Assembly: GCA_004123355.1 (NCBI GenBank)
Contig: SCHM01000004.1
Location: forward strand, 4,615,017-4,679,016
DNA: 64,000 nt
Direction of reading: 5' to 3'
Source: Amphirosellinia nigrospora
Lineage: Eukaryota; Ascomycota; Sordariomycetes; Xylariales; Xylariaceae
In this document: in pieces, positions 14,366-30,000 of the stretch
Numbering within the stretch: position 1 is the first letter of the stretch
Layout: every line of letters starts with the position of its first letter
Translations under genes and position numbers: made by a program
Notes under the pieces: generated by a model
Databases searched by the model: none
What the model saw: the letters and a program-made list of their open reading frames with translations, nothing else
What the model was told of the DNA's origin: nothing

Positions 14366-17300
14366 ATAAATATATATATATATATAAAACAAAATAATAA
14401 GCAATAATAATAAATATTAGCTTAATATTAAATTAAAAAACGTTTTATATTATAATATTATTTTTATTATTTTTTATTATATTTATTTTATATATAAGTT
14501 AATTTTTAAATGCTTTATTTAATTCGAAGTTAAAAATAACCTTTAAAAATTCGAAAGTTTTATATAATTTGCTCGATATTTTAATCTAAAAATATAAATT
14601 ATAATATTATAATATAAAATAACTATATATTATATATATTATATTTTTTTAATAGCTTAATATTTTATTTTATATAATAAGCGCTTTTTTTATTCTTTTT
14701 TATTAATTATGTATTTTTTTTTTACTATTTAATATATATTTAATTATTTTTTATAAATAAAGCTTTAAAAAGCTTACTTATTAATAATAAATTACCGATA
14801 AAAAAATATATAATAAAAAAATAAATTTTTCGTATAGTTCGAACGAAATTTTAAATTTTATAATTTTAAATAAAACGTTTTAACTTGTTTATTTAATAAA
14901 TAAGTTTTAAAAAAAAAAAAATATATATTAAATTAGCGTTAGTTTTAGCAATAATAAAACTTTAAGCTATTTATTATATTAATATATTTATTTATAATAT
15001 TTAGTTTTATTATTTTTTTTTTTAAGCTAAATTTATATATTATTTAAAATAATAATAAATATAAAAAGTTTTACCGAAAAAAGTTTTATTTTTTACCCGA
15101 TTTTAATATTATAAAGCTATTATATTAATATTTTAATTTATAATACTATATAAAAAAGTTTAGCTAGTATAAAAGCTTTTTATTTATGTTTAATTTTATA
15201 TTAAAACTTATAGCTAGCGAGCTTAAATATATATTAACGTTTAAAAACCGCTTATATATTATTTTTTAAAATATTACGTAATAATATAATAACGTTATAT
15301 AAAAGCTAAAAAAATATTAATTAATTACTACTAAAAATAAACGAAACTAAGTTTTTTAATAGCTTTAGTAGCATATAAATACGCTTTAAATATTATTAAA
15401 AACATTTAAAATAATAAGTTTTAAAACGTAGTAAAATTATATTTTTTTAGCGGATAATTTAAACGTAATATTAATTCGATTTAATAAAATAATAAATAAC
15501 TTTTATTAGTTTATTTATTAAATATTTTTTTATAAGCTTTATAGTTTAAATTTTACTTTTTACGTATAATAGCGCCGCGCTTTTAAATTAATTTAAAAAC
15601 TTTATTTAATAACTAAAACTAAATTAAAAAAATAATAAAACTATTATAATAATTAAAAATAGCTATTATTAGCTCGGCTATAATATATTAACGCTTTTTT
15701 ATAAAATAGTACTTTTAATATAATCGAATAACTTTTAAGCAATTTAAACTCCAGCATAAATAACGCGTATTTTATTATTTTATATAACTTAATTTATAAC
15801 TATTTAATTTATTTTTATTAAATATTTAATAAAGTAGCTTAAACTTTTATTATTATATTTATATAAACTTGTTTTATTTTTTTATTAAAATTTTAAACTT
15901 TTTTTTTTAAAATATAAGCTTAAAAAACCTAATTATATAATTTTTTATATATTTAAATAAAACTATTTTTTATATAGTTCGTAAAAATATTCGTTTATTT
16001 AAGCTATTTAGCTTTTTTTATTTATTATTTAATAAAACTAGTTTTATAGTTCTAAAAATTAATATAATAGTTTAATATATTTACTAGATTTATTTGCTAT
16101 TTATTTTTATTTTAATTATACCGTAAAATTATAATATTAATCGTAATATTTTTTTTATTTAAATATTATTTTTGCTATAAACGATTAATTTTATTATATT
16201 TACTATAATTTCGTTTTTATAACTTTTGCTAAGTTTAATAAAAAACGTTTTAATAAATAATAATAAAATTAATAACGCTAAATAATAAAATAATATATTA
16301 ATAATATTAATAGTTTTATTACGTTAATAATTTTATTTATTTATATTAAATATTATAAAAGTTTATAAATTTTATTATTAAGCTATAGTTTATTTTAATT
16401 TAGCCTGTTTATTTATAGCTAATTTTTTAATTTTTAATTTTTAATAAATATATTTATTAAAACTAATAGCTCGAATAAAATTATTTAATATTTATATTAT
16501 AATATTTAATTCGTATATAAGTTTAAATAATAAAGCTTTAAAAACTTATTAAACTTAAGCTATAAATTAAATAACTATATATTTAGTATTTTAGTTTAAA
16601 TTAATATTTACTAATAAATAATAAAATTATATAAAATTTTTTTTTATAAACCGTTTAATATAATATTTAAAAACGCGTTATAATATAACTTTTATACGTT
16701 ATAAATATATTTAGCAAATTTAAACTTATATATTTAATTTTTAATTACTACTTCCCGAAAAAAAAGTTTATAAATTTATTTTTAATAAAATATATAACTA
16801 AAATAGCATAAAATTTTTTTAGCTTATTATAACTTATAAAACGCCGTTATAATATTAAAATATTTGCTAAAAATAATAATATTAAATAAAAAATTAAAAA
16901 AGTTAGGCCTATAAATATTTAACCATAATAAAAAATCGTATAGCTTTAAAAATAAGCTTTATTAAAGCTTATTTATATATTTTCGGAAAAAAAAAATAAT
17001 ATTATAAGTTTATTAATATATTATAATAACCGCTTTAAATATATTTTTTTTATTTTTTTTAAATTTAAAGTTTTTTTTTTTTATTTAGTAAATAAACAAA
17101 TATATTTTTAACGCTTTAAATATATTTATTTTATTAAAAACCGTATAAAATCTTTTAAGCGTATTTTTAATTATTTAAATCCGCTAATAATATATACGTT
17201 TATTTATTTTTATTTTATAACTAAATAATAATTTATATTAAATATTGCTTATATTTAAAATTTTAAGCTATTAATTATTTATATTATTAAAATAATTAAA

Positions 17301-19124
17301 ATTATTAAATATAAAATAAAAATTATTTATTTATTAAAACTATAGTTAATTTGCTTTAATTTAGGTTATTATTTAGTTTTATATTTTAAGCCGCGGGCTA
17401 AAAAACCGGCGGAAAAACTTTGCTTATTAGTTTTAAAATAAATTTTCGCTATAAAATCGTATATTTACTAGCTCGATTATATATTTTATTTTTTTAATAT
17501 TAATTAAAAATAAACATATTATATTTTTATTATTTTAAAAAAGCTTAAAATATTTATTTTTATTTTATTAAAAAATAATTTAATATATATTTAGCGATTG
17601 TTCGCTAATATTATATATCGCGTATTAAATAATATTATTAGCGTTTTTTTTTAAAAATATAATTAATATAGCTATAATTTAAATTAATATAAATAAAATA
17701 AAACTAGCTTAATAATTTATTAATAAAGCTTTATTTATTATATTATTATAATAAAAATATAAATAATATATATTTTAATTTTCGTTAATATTTTATATTA
17801 ATAATAGCTTAAATAATAATAAATTCGTTTTAAAGTATTAATAATAAGTTTTTTAAAATATAAATAATAATTTTTTATTTTTAAATTATAAAATAAAATA
17901 TATAAAAAATAAAATATTATTATTAAAGCTAAGCTATATTTATTTAAAGCGAATTTTTATTTTCGGACTATTTAAAATTTTAGCAAAAATATTAAAAGCT
18001 AGTTTTATAAATATATATTTATTTTAGCTATAATAATAGCAAATAAACTATAAAATAATAAATATATTAATAACGTAAATTATTTTAATATTTTTAAAAA
18101 ACTACTATATAATTTCGACGCTTAATTAGCGCTATTTAATATATTTTTATTAGCTTAAAATATTATATTATATTTTTTTTTTAAAATATATTTTTATATT
18201 TTAAAACTTATATTTATTATTTTTAGCAACTTTTTTATTGTTTATAATTATAAAAGTATATTTTATTGCTATAAATATTTTTATTTATAATTTTAATTCT
18301 ATTTATATTAACGTAATTATTTTAGTTTTAAATTTTAAACATTAAGCGGTTTTATTTGTTTAGCTAAATATAAACGCGTTTTTATTATTTCTATATACGC
18401 TAGGTTTTATTTAATAAAATATAAAAAAGCTAAAATTTTTAAAAATAAATATAAAATATATATTTGTTTAAAATATAAAATAATAAAATTTGCTAAAAAA
18501 ACGATTTAAAAATATATTAATAAATATAAAAAAAAATAAATTAATATAATAAAAGCTTATAATAAAACTAAAACTATATATTATTATAAAAGCTATAGTA
18601 AATATTTTTTCGGCGTTAATTTTTATAATTATATTTATTATATTATAAAAAATCCGGTTTAATTAAGTTTATAAAACGGCTTTTTAAACTTAAATATTAT
18701 ATATATTCGTTAGTATTATTAAAACTATTTAATTTTAAATAATATATTAAATTAAATATTAAAATATATTTTAAATAAAATAGTTTTTAAGCTATTTATA
18801 AATTTTATATTTATAAAAATATTTTAAAATATTATTATAAATAAATAATTATTTAGCTAAAAATATAACGTTAATTAAAATATAATAAATAATTTTAATA
18901 ATATAAATAATAAAAAAAGCAAACTTAAATATAAAAATATTTTTATTTTAAAATTATTATATAATAAAAATAAAATAAAAACTAATAAATTAAATTAAAA
19001 TATAAAGTTTAAAATTATATCGGATTATAAACTTTTAAGCAGCTATAATTAAAAAAACGCTAAAAATATAATAAATAATAATTTTAAATAATATTTTTAA
19101 AAATAAAACAGTTTAGCTATTTAT

Positions 19125-19420
19125 AGTTACGTTTTATATACTCGAAAAAATAAAGCTCTAGTATATATAGTATATTATATATAAAATCTATAAATAAAGT
19201 AGGAAAAAAAAAAGGTCTAAGTTTACAATATAAGCAGCTGCTTAAATACTCGCGTAAAGCAGCTGTATTTATTGCTAATGCCTGCTTTTATTTACTACAA
19301 CTATATTCACTGCGAATAGTAGTTACGCATTCACTGCAAGTGGTAGTTACTACAAGTAGAGATTACGGGTGCTATGGCTAGTAGTAGGGCATAGCTACTA
19401 GAGCTTGCAGATCCGTAACT
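19125..19420 (-). mobile_element. Solo LTR, AGTTAC-type family, TSD TTTAT
   Basis: This 296-bp unit starts AGTTACG and ends CGTAACT, a 7-bp terminal inverted repeat. It is bracketed by a perfect 5-bp duplication, TTTAT, at 19120-19124 and 19421-19425. It is homologous to 22536-22831 (inverted) and to the two LTRs of the element at 48042-54647. With no partner copy sharing its target duplication, it is best read as a solo LTR left by LTR-LTR recombination. It is less mutated than its surroundings. The minus orientation is taken from the full element, where a purine-rich tract marks the 3' side on the minus strand. It is a fossil and carries no gene. Confidence 0.85.
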
Positions 19421-19425
19421 TTTAT

Positions 19426-21034
19426 TATAAATAAATAATTAATAAACTAAAATAAGCTAATATTATGTTTAAAAATTTTAAAAAAACGTTATATAAAAAG
19501 TTAGTTTAAAAATACGGCTTTTTTTTTTATTTATTTTAATATACTATTATAATAAAAACGGCGTATTTTTAAAATTTTTACTATTTTAGCAGCAAAAAAT
19601 AGCTTTATTTACTATTATATTACTATAAATATATATATTTATAGCGGATAATTTAGCTTTAAACTTAAAAATCGAAATTTATAATAAATAAGGTTTATTT
19701 TTATTGCTAAAAAAAATATTATTAGCTAATTATAGCGCTATAATACTATAAATTTTATATAAATTAAATTATAATATAAAACGTTAAAAATTAGCTTAAA
19801 TTAAACTTTACGTAGGTTTTTTCGGCTAAAGCTATTATTTTATTAATTAAAGATTAGTTGCGTTATATTTTTGTTTATCTGTTTTAAGCGTTTATTAAAC
19901 AATTTTTATATAAAATAAACGTTTTTAATATAAAATAAGCAATATTTTTTATAAATATTAAATCTTTTTATAATATTTAATAAAAATACTTTTTAATATA
20001 TAAAATAACTGTTTGATCTATTTTAAATAAAATATTTTTTAATATATTTATTAATTATAGCTTTATATATTATAACTTATAATAACAAATAAAACCTAAA
20101 ATATTTAAAAAACTTGTTTATATATATAAATTCTAAAAAAAATCTAGTTAAATATATAATATAATACTTAGCTAAATAATTATAATATTGCTTAAAATAA
20201 AAATAAAACTTTCGGCTATAATAATCGAATAATTATTATAAAGTTATAATTTATATATAATAAAACAAATATTCGGTAATATTATATTTTTTTTATAGCT
20301 ATTATTAAAATATTAGTTTTAATATAATTTTAAGCTTTATAAAAATATAACGCTACTTTTATTATTTGTATTAATATTCCCGGACTTTAACTTATAGTAA
20401 ATATATTATTAAGCTTTAATAAATAATAAAAAGCTTTTTTTCGTAATAAAAAAAGCTATAAAATATTTTATTTAGCTATTTTTTAATACAAACAAATTAT
20501 TATTATTAAACTATTTTTTTATAATATAATAAAGCTATTTATTAAAAAAAAAATAAAATAAAAAAAAATATAAAAAAAACAAAATTTAAATTTAAACAAT
20601 AAAAAAAAAAAAAATAATAATAATAAATTAACGGTTTAATTAATTTAATCCTTACTAATATAAAGTACGCCGTAAATTATATAAATATAAAACTATTTAT
20701 TTTTAAAAAATATATTATATTATTATAAACGGGCAAAAAACTAAATATAACTATTTTGTTTAAATATAATAATATATACTACTATAATATATATATAATA
20801 TTAGTTTATATTAATATATACTAACTATTTCTTTAACCGTTTACTAGCTTATATAATTTATCCTTTTTACGCTTTTTATATATATCCGCTTATAAATAAT
20901 ATAAAACAAACAAAAATTTTTATTTTTTAAAAATAAAAAATATATAGCTAAAAACCGCAGAATATTAAGGCATAGCTTATATTATCGAAACTTAAATAAA
21001 AATTCTTTTAAATCTAGGTTATAGTTTAAAATAT

Positions 21035-21108
<74 letters not shown>

Positions 21109-22530
21109 CTTTTTTAGCAAAAACCTTTATAATTAATAAAACACTTCTATTATATCTACCACAGTATTAAACTTTATATTGTTAATAATAAGTTGTTTAA
21201 CTTATATTAAAGCATAAACTTTTAAATTATAAAACTTAAATAAAATATTTTAAAATAGTTAGCTTATTTAAAGTCTTTAATTACTACCTTTTTATCCTTA
21301 AATAAAAGGGGTTATAAATTAAATAATACTTTATTTCTTAAAGTTTATTTTTTAGAAAATAATATTATTTATTATTACTATTATAATTATTACTATTATT
21401 ATTGCTACTATTATTATAATTATTATTATTATTATTATTGCTACTATTATTATTATTATTATTATTATCGATTATATTTATTAAAAAAATCTTTAAACTA
21501 TTTTTTAATATTTTAGTAAAAATAATTATATTTTTTCTTTATATAAAAAGTTTAATTAAATACGCGGGCTATTTTAGCATTTAAACGTATTAAAGCAATA
21601 TATAAGCAGTTATTTTAATAGCTTTTATTACTTTTAAGCAATATTTAAACTATTACTTTAATATTTATAACTAACTTTTTAATATATTTAAATATAAACT
21701 TTATTTAAATATAAAACTTAAAACGGTTGTTTAATAAATTATATAATTTAGCGCGCCTAATAGTATTAAAATAATTAAAAATCTAATTAAATAATATTTA
21801 AAAATAAATAACTTAATTTTTTAATAATTATAAGTTTTTTTAATATTAAACTTAAAAATAATCGATATTTATAAAATCGGACGCTAAATTATTAATAATA
21901 ATAACGTTTTTTAATAAAAAAAACAACTATAATAATAATAATTAAAATATTTAAATTTTATTTATTTAAAAAAAAAAAAGTGCAATAATAATATTTTTTA
22001 GCGTTAATAAAAACGATAAAAATATTTAAGCTTTAGCTTAAAAAAAATAATATATAGCAATTATATTTTTTAATAATAATAAAAATAATAACGAAATAAA
22101 TTATAATAAAATAAATAACGAAAAAATAAACAAAAAAAAAGAAAAAAACAATAGTTATAAAAGCAATAGTTTATATAAGTGTTTTATTTAACTTAATAGT
22201 ATTAAAAGCTTTATAGCTTTTAAAGTTTTTTTACGTAAATATTTTTTAGATTTTCTATTATAATAAAAATATAAATTTTAATTATTCTTGTTAATTAATA
22301 ATAAATATATTATTATTATTATTAAAAAATCCCTTTGTTTGTATAGCTTAAATATTAGCTCGCTTATTTTTTTATGCTTAGTTAAAAAATATTACTAAAG
22401 CTGTATAAATAATCTTAAAACAATAAAAATAAATAAAATTAAAATTAAAATTTAAAAGGTTTATTTTATTTATAAGCAATTTATCTAGCTATATATTTAT
22501 TTTAATAAAATGTTAACTTTTTAATTTTTA
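19426..22530. other. AT-rich stretch between two solo LTRs
   Basis: About 3.1 kb of degenerate AT-rich DNA contains no gene I can recognise. It holds two long poly(T) runs (21038-21076 and 21081-21115) and an ATT/ATT-GCT microsatellite (21363-21470). Patches near 20940-21340 and 22320-22400 keep more G and C than the rest of the block. Confidence 0.7.
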
Positions 22531-22535
22531 TTAAC

Positions 22536-22831
22536 AGTTATAGATCTGCAGGCTCTAGTGGCTGTGCCCCACTACTAGCTATAGCACCCGTAATCTTTAC
22601 TTGTAGTAACTGCTATTTGTAATGAATGCGTGACTGCTATTCGCAGTGAATGCAGTTGCAGTAAATAAAAGCAGGCACTGGTAGTAAATGTAGCTGCCTT
22701 ACGCAAGTATTTAAGCAGCTGCTTATATTATAAACTTAGACCTTTTTTTTTTTTTATTCTATTTATAGATTTTATATGCAATATATTATATATGCTAGAG
22801 CTTTGTTTTTTTAAGTATATAAAGCGTAACT
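22536..22831 (+). mobile_element. Solo LTR, AGTTAC-type family, inverted, TSD TTAAC
   Basis: This is another 296-bp copy of the same LTR, in the opposite orientation to 19125-19420. It runs from AGTTATAG to GCGTAACT and is flanked by a perfect 5-bp duplication, TTAAC, at 22531-22535 and 22832-22836. Having its own target duplication shows that it inserted independently. It is therefore not the other arm of a composite element with the copy at 19125. It retains much of its GC, including the palindrome AGCAGCTGCT, also present at 19233. Confidence 0.85.
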
Positions 22832-23671
22832 TTAACTTTAATTTCTAAAAATAATTTAAATTCTAAATAATTAAAGCATTTTTTATTAATTTATTTATTA
22901 TTTTTTAGCTTTAAATATATTTAAATTAATAAACTTTTTTAGTAAAAATTTTTAAATAAGCAAGTTTATTTAAATCGTTTTATTATATAAACCACTTTTT
23001 TATTTTTTTAATAATTATATTTAACTATAGTTTATAGTTATTTATAAATACTTTATAATATTATAGTTATTATAATTAAATAGCTAATTATATTATATAT
23101 ATATTAAATTTTTAAAAATTAAATTAAAAGCTTATTAGCTATTTAATATATTTATTGTAGAAAATAATTTTATATAAATAATTAAAATAAAAATTCTTAT
23201 AATAATTAAAAATTTTATTAATATAAGTTTAGTTATATATAAAAAAACAATATTTATATAAAAATATTAATTTTTATTATTATTTTTAGCTATTATAACT
23301 AACTATAAAGTTAACTATTAAAATAACTATTAATATTATTATTTTAGTTATTAGTTAAACTATTTATTAAGTTATAAGCTATAATTTAAACTTTGCTTTA
23401 AATATAATAAGCGTATAAAAAAGCTTTATTTTTTTTAAGTAATATATTTAAGTCGAAGTTTTTAGCAAATAAATTAATTTCGTTGTTAAAATTTAAAGGT
23501 ATTTATAATAATAAACATTTTTTTTAATATTAATTTCCGTAATAAATAAAAAATTTAACTTTAATACGTTAAAAATATAAAAGTTTTTAATTAAAAAAGC
23601 TATATATAATATTTGCAAAAAAAAAAAATGCTTTATTTTTAGTAAAAAAGTTATATATTAGTTGTAATATA

Positions 23672-24034
23672 AACTATTATAAAAGTTTTAATTAAAAGCT
23701 TAGAATAAAGTTTAAATTAAATAATAAGCAACTATAATATTAAAAAAGCTATATAAATTTAAATTTTTTTTTTTTCGAAAAAAAAATTTATAACTTTTTT
23801 ATACTTAAAATTCTTTTTTTTTTTATAGTTTTATTAATTTTTATAGAACTAAAAAAAAAACCTATATAACCGGTAAAACAAATATTTTAATATTTAAGTT
23901 TAGCTTTAATATTTATTTAAAACTTATAATAATTTCGTATAACTATTTTAGCTTTATAAAATAATATTTAATAAGCTTTATATAAAACTTTATATAATAT
24001 TATATTATATACTAATTAAAATTTATATAATATA
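23672..24034 (+). repeat. Dispersed ~365-bp direct repeat, copy 2
   Basis: This is the partner of 8458-8824, in the same orientation 15.2 kb away. This copy keeps a few more G and C (for example ATAACCGGTAAAACAAAT). See copy 1 for the alignment landmarks. Confidence 0.65.
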
Positions 24035-24040
24035 AAAAGT

Positions 24041-27000
24041 TTTACGTAATAATTATACTAAGCGAAAAAAATTGCTCGGGTAAAATATTCGTACTTTAAA
24101 AAATAGCGATAAATATTATATAAAAAACTTATAATAGGCAATTTACGTTAAACTATCCGAAAAAGCGCAAATATTAATTATTATTAACTTTTATTTTTTA
24201 GTTTATTTATATTTAAAAAAAAATTAATAAAAAATAAAAAAATAATCGATTTAAAACTTATTATATTATTAATATAAACAAGCAAAATATATTAGTTTTT
24301 AAAAATAATAAATTATATTTTTAAGCTATAAAATAAAACAAAATAATATAAAAGTTTAATAAAAATAATTTCGTTTTAATAAAACTATTATAATATTAAA
24401 TTAATTAAATAAATTATATTTATATATAATTTTTAATATAATATAATTATATATTTTTTAAAAAGCTCCGTAAAAAGCTAGCTTATTAGCTAATTTATAA
24501 TATTAAATAAAATAATAATAATAATAAACAATTATTTTAGCTTAGTATATTTTTAGTTAAATATATTTATTAAATTTTTATTAATAAATAAAATATTTAA
24601 AACTAATTTTTAAAAAAAACATAATAAAATTTATATATAAATAAAAACAAAAATTATATTTTATAATTAATATTATTTTTATAACTTATAAACTAACTAA
24701 TAATTTACGTATATTTTTATTTATATAATTAAAACTATTTATATATTTAATAAAATAACTTAAGCTATATTTATAATTTTAATTTTTTTTTTTTAAACTT
24801 TTAACTAAATTATTTTATTATTATTTAGCTATAATTATATTTAGCAATTTAAATATAAGCAATAATTTTAATAGCGCGCCGGTTAATGTTATATAAGTTA
24901 AAAATAAAAAAATTAATAGCGATTAAATATATAATAAAAAAATTAAAGCTTAAATAATATTTTATAATCGTTTTAAAATAGCTTGCTATTTTTATTATAA
25001 TTTAAAGCAAATATAACTAAAATTTAAACTTTTAAAAAAAAATCTATCGTAAAAATAAACGCTATTATAACTATATATTATAGTTATAACCTTATTTTTA
25101 TCGAATATTTAGATATTTTAAAAATTTTAATTATTATTTTAAACTTAAATATAATTTTAATAAAAAAAAAACAAAAAATATATATAAACTTAAAATAAAT
25201 TAAAAATATTTATTAGTTTATAATAGCTTATATAAAAATAATTTTATTAGATTTTTATTATAAAAATAAAATTTATACGCGCTAATATAAAATAAAAAAT
25301 AATAATAAATTTTAAGTTTTTTAAAGATATAATGCGCTATATAACTATAATAAAAAACCTTTATTACTGTAAAAAATTATTATTTTTTAAAACCCCGACC
25401 TTAAAATACTAATATAAAAAGCTTTCGATAAAAAATATTAAATTATTTATAGCTTTTAATAAAAATCTTAAGTTAAAAAACCCTAATAATATAATAGTTA
25501 TAAAAATAAATTAAAATATAACGGATTTATTTTTAATATTAAATAGCGCTAATTTTATTTTATTACTATAAATAATTTAAACTTTATTCGGTTAAAAAAA
25601 GTAGCAAAAATAAAAAAAAAAACTATTAAAATTAAATATAATATATAAATACTATAATAAATAGTTAAACAAAGCTAATATTTTTATAATATAAATTTTA
25701 TTAAGTTTTAATTTAATAATTTTATTATATAAAATAATAATATTTATTTAAAAAACTTTTTAAAATATTAATTAATAAATTAATATGCCGTTTTAATTAA
25801 ACTTTATATTAATTTTATTTTTTTTAACTATTTTATAGCATATATAATAATATAATTAAAAAAAAAACATATTTTATTTATAATAATTAATAAACTTTAT
25901 ATAAATTATAATTAAATTAAAAACTACGATTAAAATAATTAGTATTTAAAATTTAAACGCTAATATAATAACGTTATTATATATATTTTATTATTTAATT
26001 ATTATAGTAATAAATAATAATAAAAAAATTAAGCTTTTTTTTTTTATTTTATAATAAAAAAAATAAACTAATTAAAAATTATATTCGGCCGGTAAATCGT
26101 AAGCATTTTTTACTATTATAACGTTTTTATATTTAATATTTATAATATTAATTAAAACTTAATTTTTTAAATAATATTAAGCTAGTTTAATAAATTTTTA
26201 TATATTTTTTATTTTTTATAGTTTATATAATTATATAAATTTAAATATAAATTAAAATATATTTATAATATATATTAATATAAAAAACAAAATAACTAAA
26301 AACTTATATAAGCTTATAAATTATAAACGTAAAATTTATAATATTTATAATTAAAAAAAAATTAAATATAAAAAAATAAAGCTTTAAATATTATTATATT
26401 AAATTTAACGCTAACAAGTTAAATTATTATTTATAATTGCTAATAATTTTAAAATTATTTAATAAGCTATTAAAAACTATTATAATAAAATCGAAAATAA
26501 TATAAAAAAAACTTTTTTTAAAAAAATATTTATTTATATTAAAATAATATTAAAAAACGCTTATAAATATTTAAATATAATTTAATATAACGAAAACTTT
26601 ATAATATAAAATAAAAATTTAATAAAAAACTTAAAATAATTTAAAGCTTTAAAAAATATTTTTATTTCTATAAAAAATAATAAGCAATTTAAGCTTATAT
26701 ATATAATTAAACAAAATATTTCGATATTTTTAAAAACTTTTTATATAACTATATAATAAAACGTTTTTATATATAAAAATAAAAACTTTAAACGTAAATT
26801 TTTAATAGTAATATTTATTTTTAAATAAAAAAAACTATTTAATATTTTTTATTATATTTTGCTAAATAAGCTTAGATTTTTTAAAATTATAGCTATTTTA
26901 TAAAATAAAAATAATAAAATTATTTTAAAATATAATATATATTATATATTTAGCTAAATAATTTATTTTGTTTTTTGTTTAAGCTATTATTATTTAAATA

Positions 27001-30000
27001 TACTTTTTTTAAACTAAGCTATTTAACTAAACAATAATATTAGCAATATTAAATAATTAAAAAGCTTTTTAGTTTAGTTATAGCTATTTTTGCTTAATAG
27101 TTTAAATAAAACTATATAAAAGTTTAAAAAAATTAAAAATCGTATAAATATAAATATAAATTTTAAAAAAATTAAATCGGCGGTTTAAAAATTATTATAA
27201 TTTTTTTAAATTAAAATATAATTTTTTTTTTATTAATAGTATTTATATTATAATTATATATTAATACGGCTTAAAACTATAATGTTATAAATTTTAGCTT
27301 TAATAAAAATATACGCTAAATATAAATTATATAAAAAATTAATTATTAGTTTTTTTTAAAATATATAATAAATTTAACTATTTATATAAAAGTTTATATT
27401 TTATTAATTAATAAAATAATATTTATAAGCTAATAATATAAAGTTTTAACGAATATATTATTTTTATTTATAAGTTAATAATAATAAATAAATAGTTTAA
27501 AAACTAGCTATATTTATTATAATTAATAATAAAAACAAATAAAACTAAACTATTTAATTATTATTATTATTATTATAAAAATATTTTATAAGTAAATTAT
27601 AATATTTATAAATATTTTATTTTTTTTTTTTAAAAGTTTTGCTTAGCTTTTTAAATTTAATATGCTTAATATATAATTAACTAATTAAAAATAAGTTTTA
27701 TATTTTATTATTTTTTAAAAATAAAAGTTTTTTAATATATATAATTATATATAATATATATTACGTTTTTTTTTATTTTATTTACTTTTTTTTTAAAATT
27801 CACGCTTATTATAATAATTATAAAATTAAATATTATTATATAAATTTTTAGCTTTTAGCTATAGTTTGTTTATTTATATTATTTTAGGTTATATTAGTTA
27901 TATAAACTAATAAAAGTCCGTTAAAATAGTTTAAAATTTATATATATATAAACTAATTAAATTTTAAGCTTTTTAAAAAAAAATCTAAAAAGCAAAAAGT
28001 TTTTTAATATTATAGCTAATTATTAAATTTAAAAAAATAAAGCTATTTTTAAGCCTTTAAATAAAGCTTTTATAATAAATATAATAATAAAAAACAATTA
28101 AATACGGAATTTTTTATTATTATATAATTATTTTAATATTTTTAATTATAATTAAAGTTTGTTTTAAAAAAAGCTATAAATTTTAACGCTTTATTTTATT
28201 GTTTTAATAAAAAGCTTAATATTAACATTTTTTATATTTTAGTTATTTTTATTATATAAAAAAATAAAATTATTTTTATTATTTATTGTTTAAATTTATT
28301 AAATACTTTTTATTATATTTAATTAGTATTATAATAAACCTAAAAACCCTAAAAATAATATTTTTTAAATAATTTAATTTAGCTAAATATATATATTTTT
28401 AACTAAAATAAAACCGCTTAAAATATAAATTAAAAAAAGATTTAATTATTAGTTTTATAAATATATATAATATAATATATTATTATTATAAATTAAATTT
28501 AGCTTTTTATTAAAAAAAAATCTATAATTTTATATTTATTTTAAATAAAAAACAATAAATAAAACCTAAAAAATAAAAAGCTTAGTTAAATTTTTTATAT
28601 TTTATAAACTTTTATTAGTTTAATAAAACTTATATAAATATAAGCTTATTATTTTATTTTAAATAATAAAAATAAAAATATTAAAATATAATAAAGATTA
28701 ATATTTTATATTAATATATTTTAAGCTTTTAATTATATTATATTAAAATAAAAAAGCTAATTAAAAAAAAATATAAAACTAGCTATAAGTTTAAGTTTAT
28801 TAGTAAAAAAACTATTAATAAATAATAATATAAACGTATTTTTAAACGTATTTATAAAACTAAGTTTAAAATATATAATAAATAATAATTAAAATAAACT
28901 ATTTTTAAAACTAAAAACTAATAGTTTTAATATTTTTTCGTTTATATAAATAGCGTTTATTTAAAGTTTAAAAATTTTATTTATATTTTTTATTTAAAAA
29001 ACGTTAATTTTATAAAAATATCTTTAGTTTAATTTTAATATTTAAAGCTTAAATAAAATAGCTATTTTATTATTAAAAATAATAATATTATATATAAAAT
29101 TTATAGCTTAAAATAAAACTATATATAGTTTATTAAAATATTATAATATAATATTATAAAAAAATAGTTTATTAACTAAAAAGTTTTTATTTTAAACGTT
29201 TTTATAAAAAAACCTCGTAAAAAGTTTATAAATAAAACGTATAATTTAAAATATAGTTTTAAAGCTTTTAAGCTTTATAAAAAAAAAATAGCTAAAAGTA
29301 CTTTTAAAGTAATATTTAATTTTTAAAAAAAAAGCTTTAATTTTTATTATAATAAAAGCTTTAAAAAAAAACAAAAATATTTAAAAGCTATAAATAAATT
29401 AAGCTATATTTAAGCTTTAATAAATAAATAAAACATTAATAAATAAATATTATTTATTAATAAGTTTAATATATTAATAAACGAACTTAAATATTTAAAA
29501 TAAAAATAATCGTTTAGTTATTTTTAATAAATTAGCTTTATAAAAATTATTTAATAATAATAAAAATTAATAAAAAAAAATATCGGCTAATAAATAAAAA
29601 AGTTATTAATTTTTATTTTATATTTAAATATTAAAAGTTTTATTTATATTAATATATAAAAATATATTAAATAATAATATTATTATTAATTATAACGTTT
29701 AATAAATAAAAACGATATAAAAATAAAAATATAAAATAAATAATATTATTATATTTTATTTCGGATATTAAATATTTATTAATTTAATTAATATTATAAA
29801 TTATAAAATAATATAAATAATAATATATTATATAAAAATATATAAAAATAAAAATAATATTTATTTATTTTTTATTGCGCTATAGCTAAAAATAAATAGC
29901 GGTATATAATATTATAACTTAAATATAATAAAAACTACTTAAATAAAAAAAAAAACTTCTAGCGGAAAAAATTTTAGTATAATAATAAAAAAATCTTAAA

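Noticed and set aside
19125-22831. Composite DNA transposon with 296-bp terminal inverted repeats
   Set aside because: Each arm has its own perfect 5-bp duplication (TTTAT and TTAAC), and the same unit serves as a direct terminal repeat in the element at 48042-54647.
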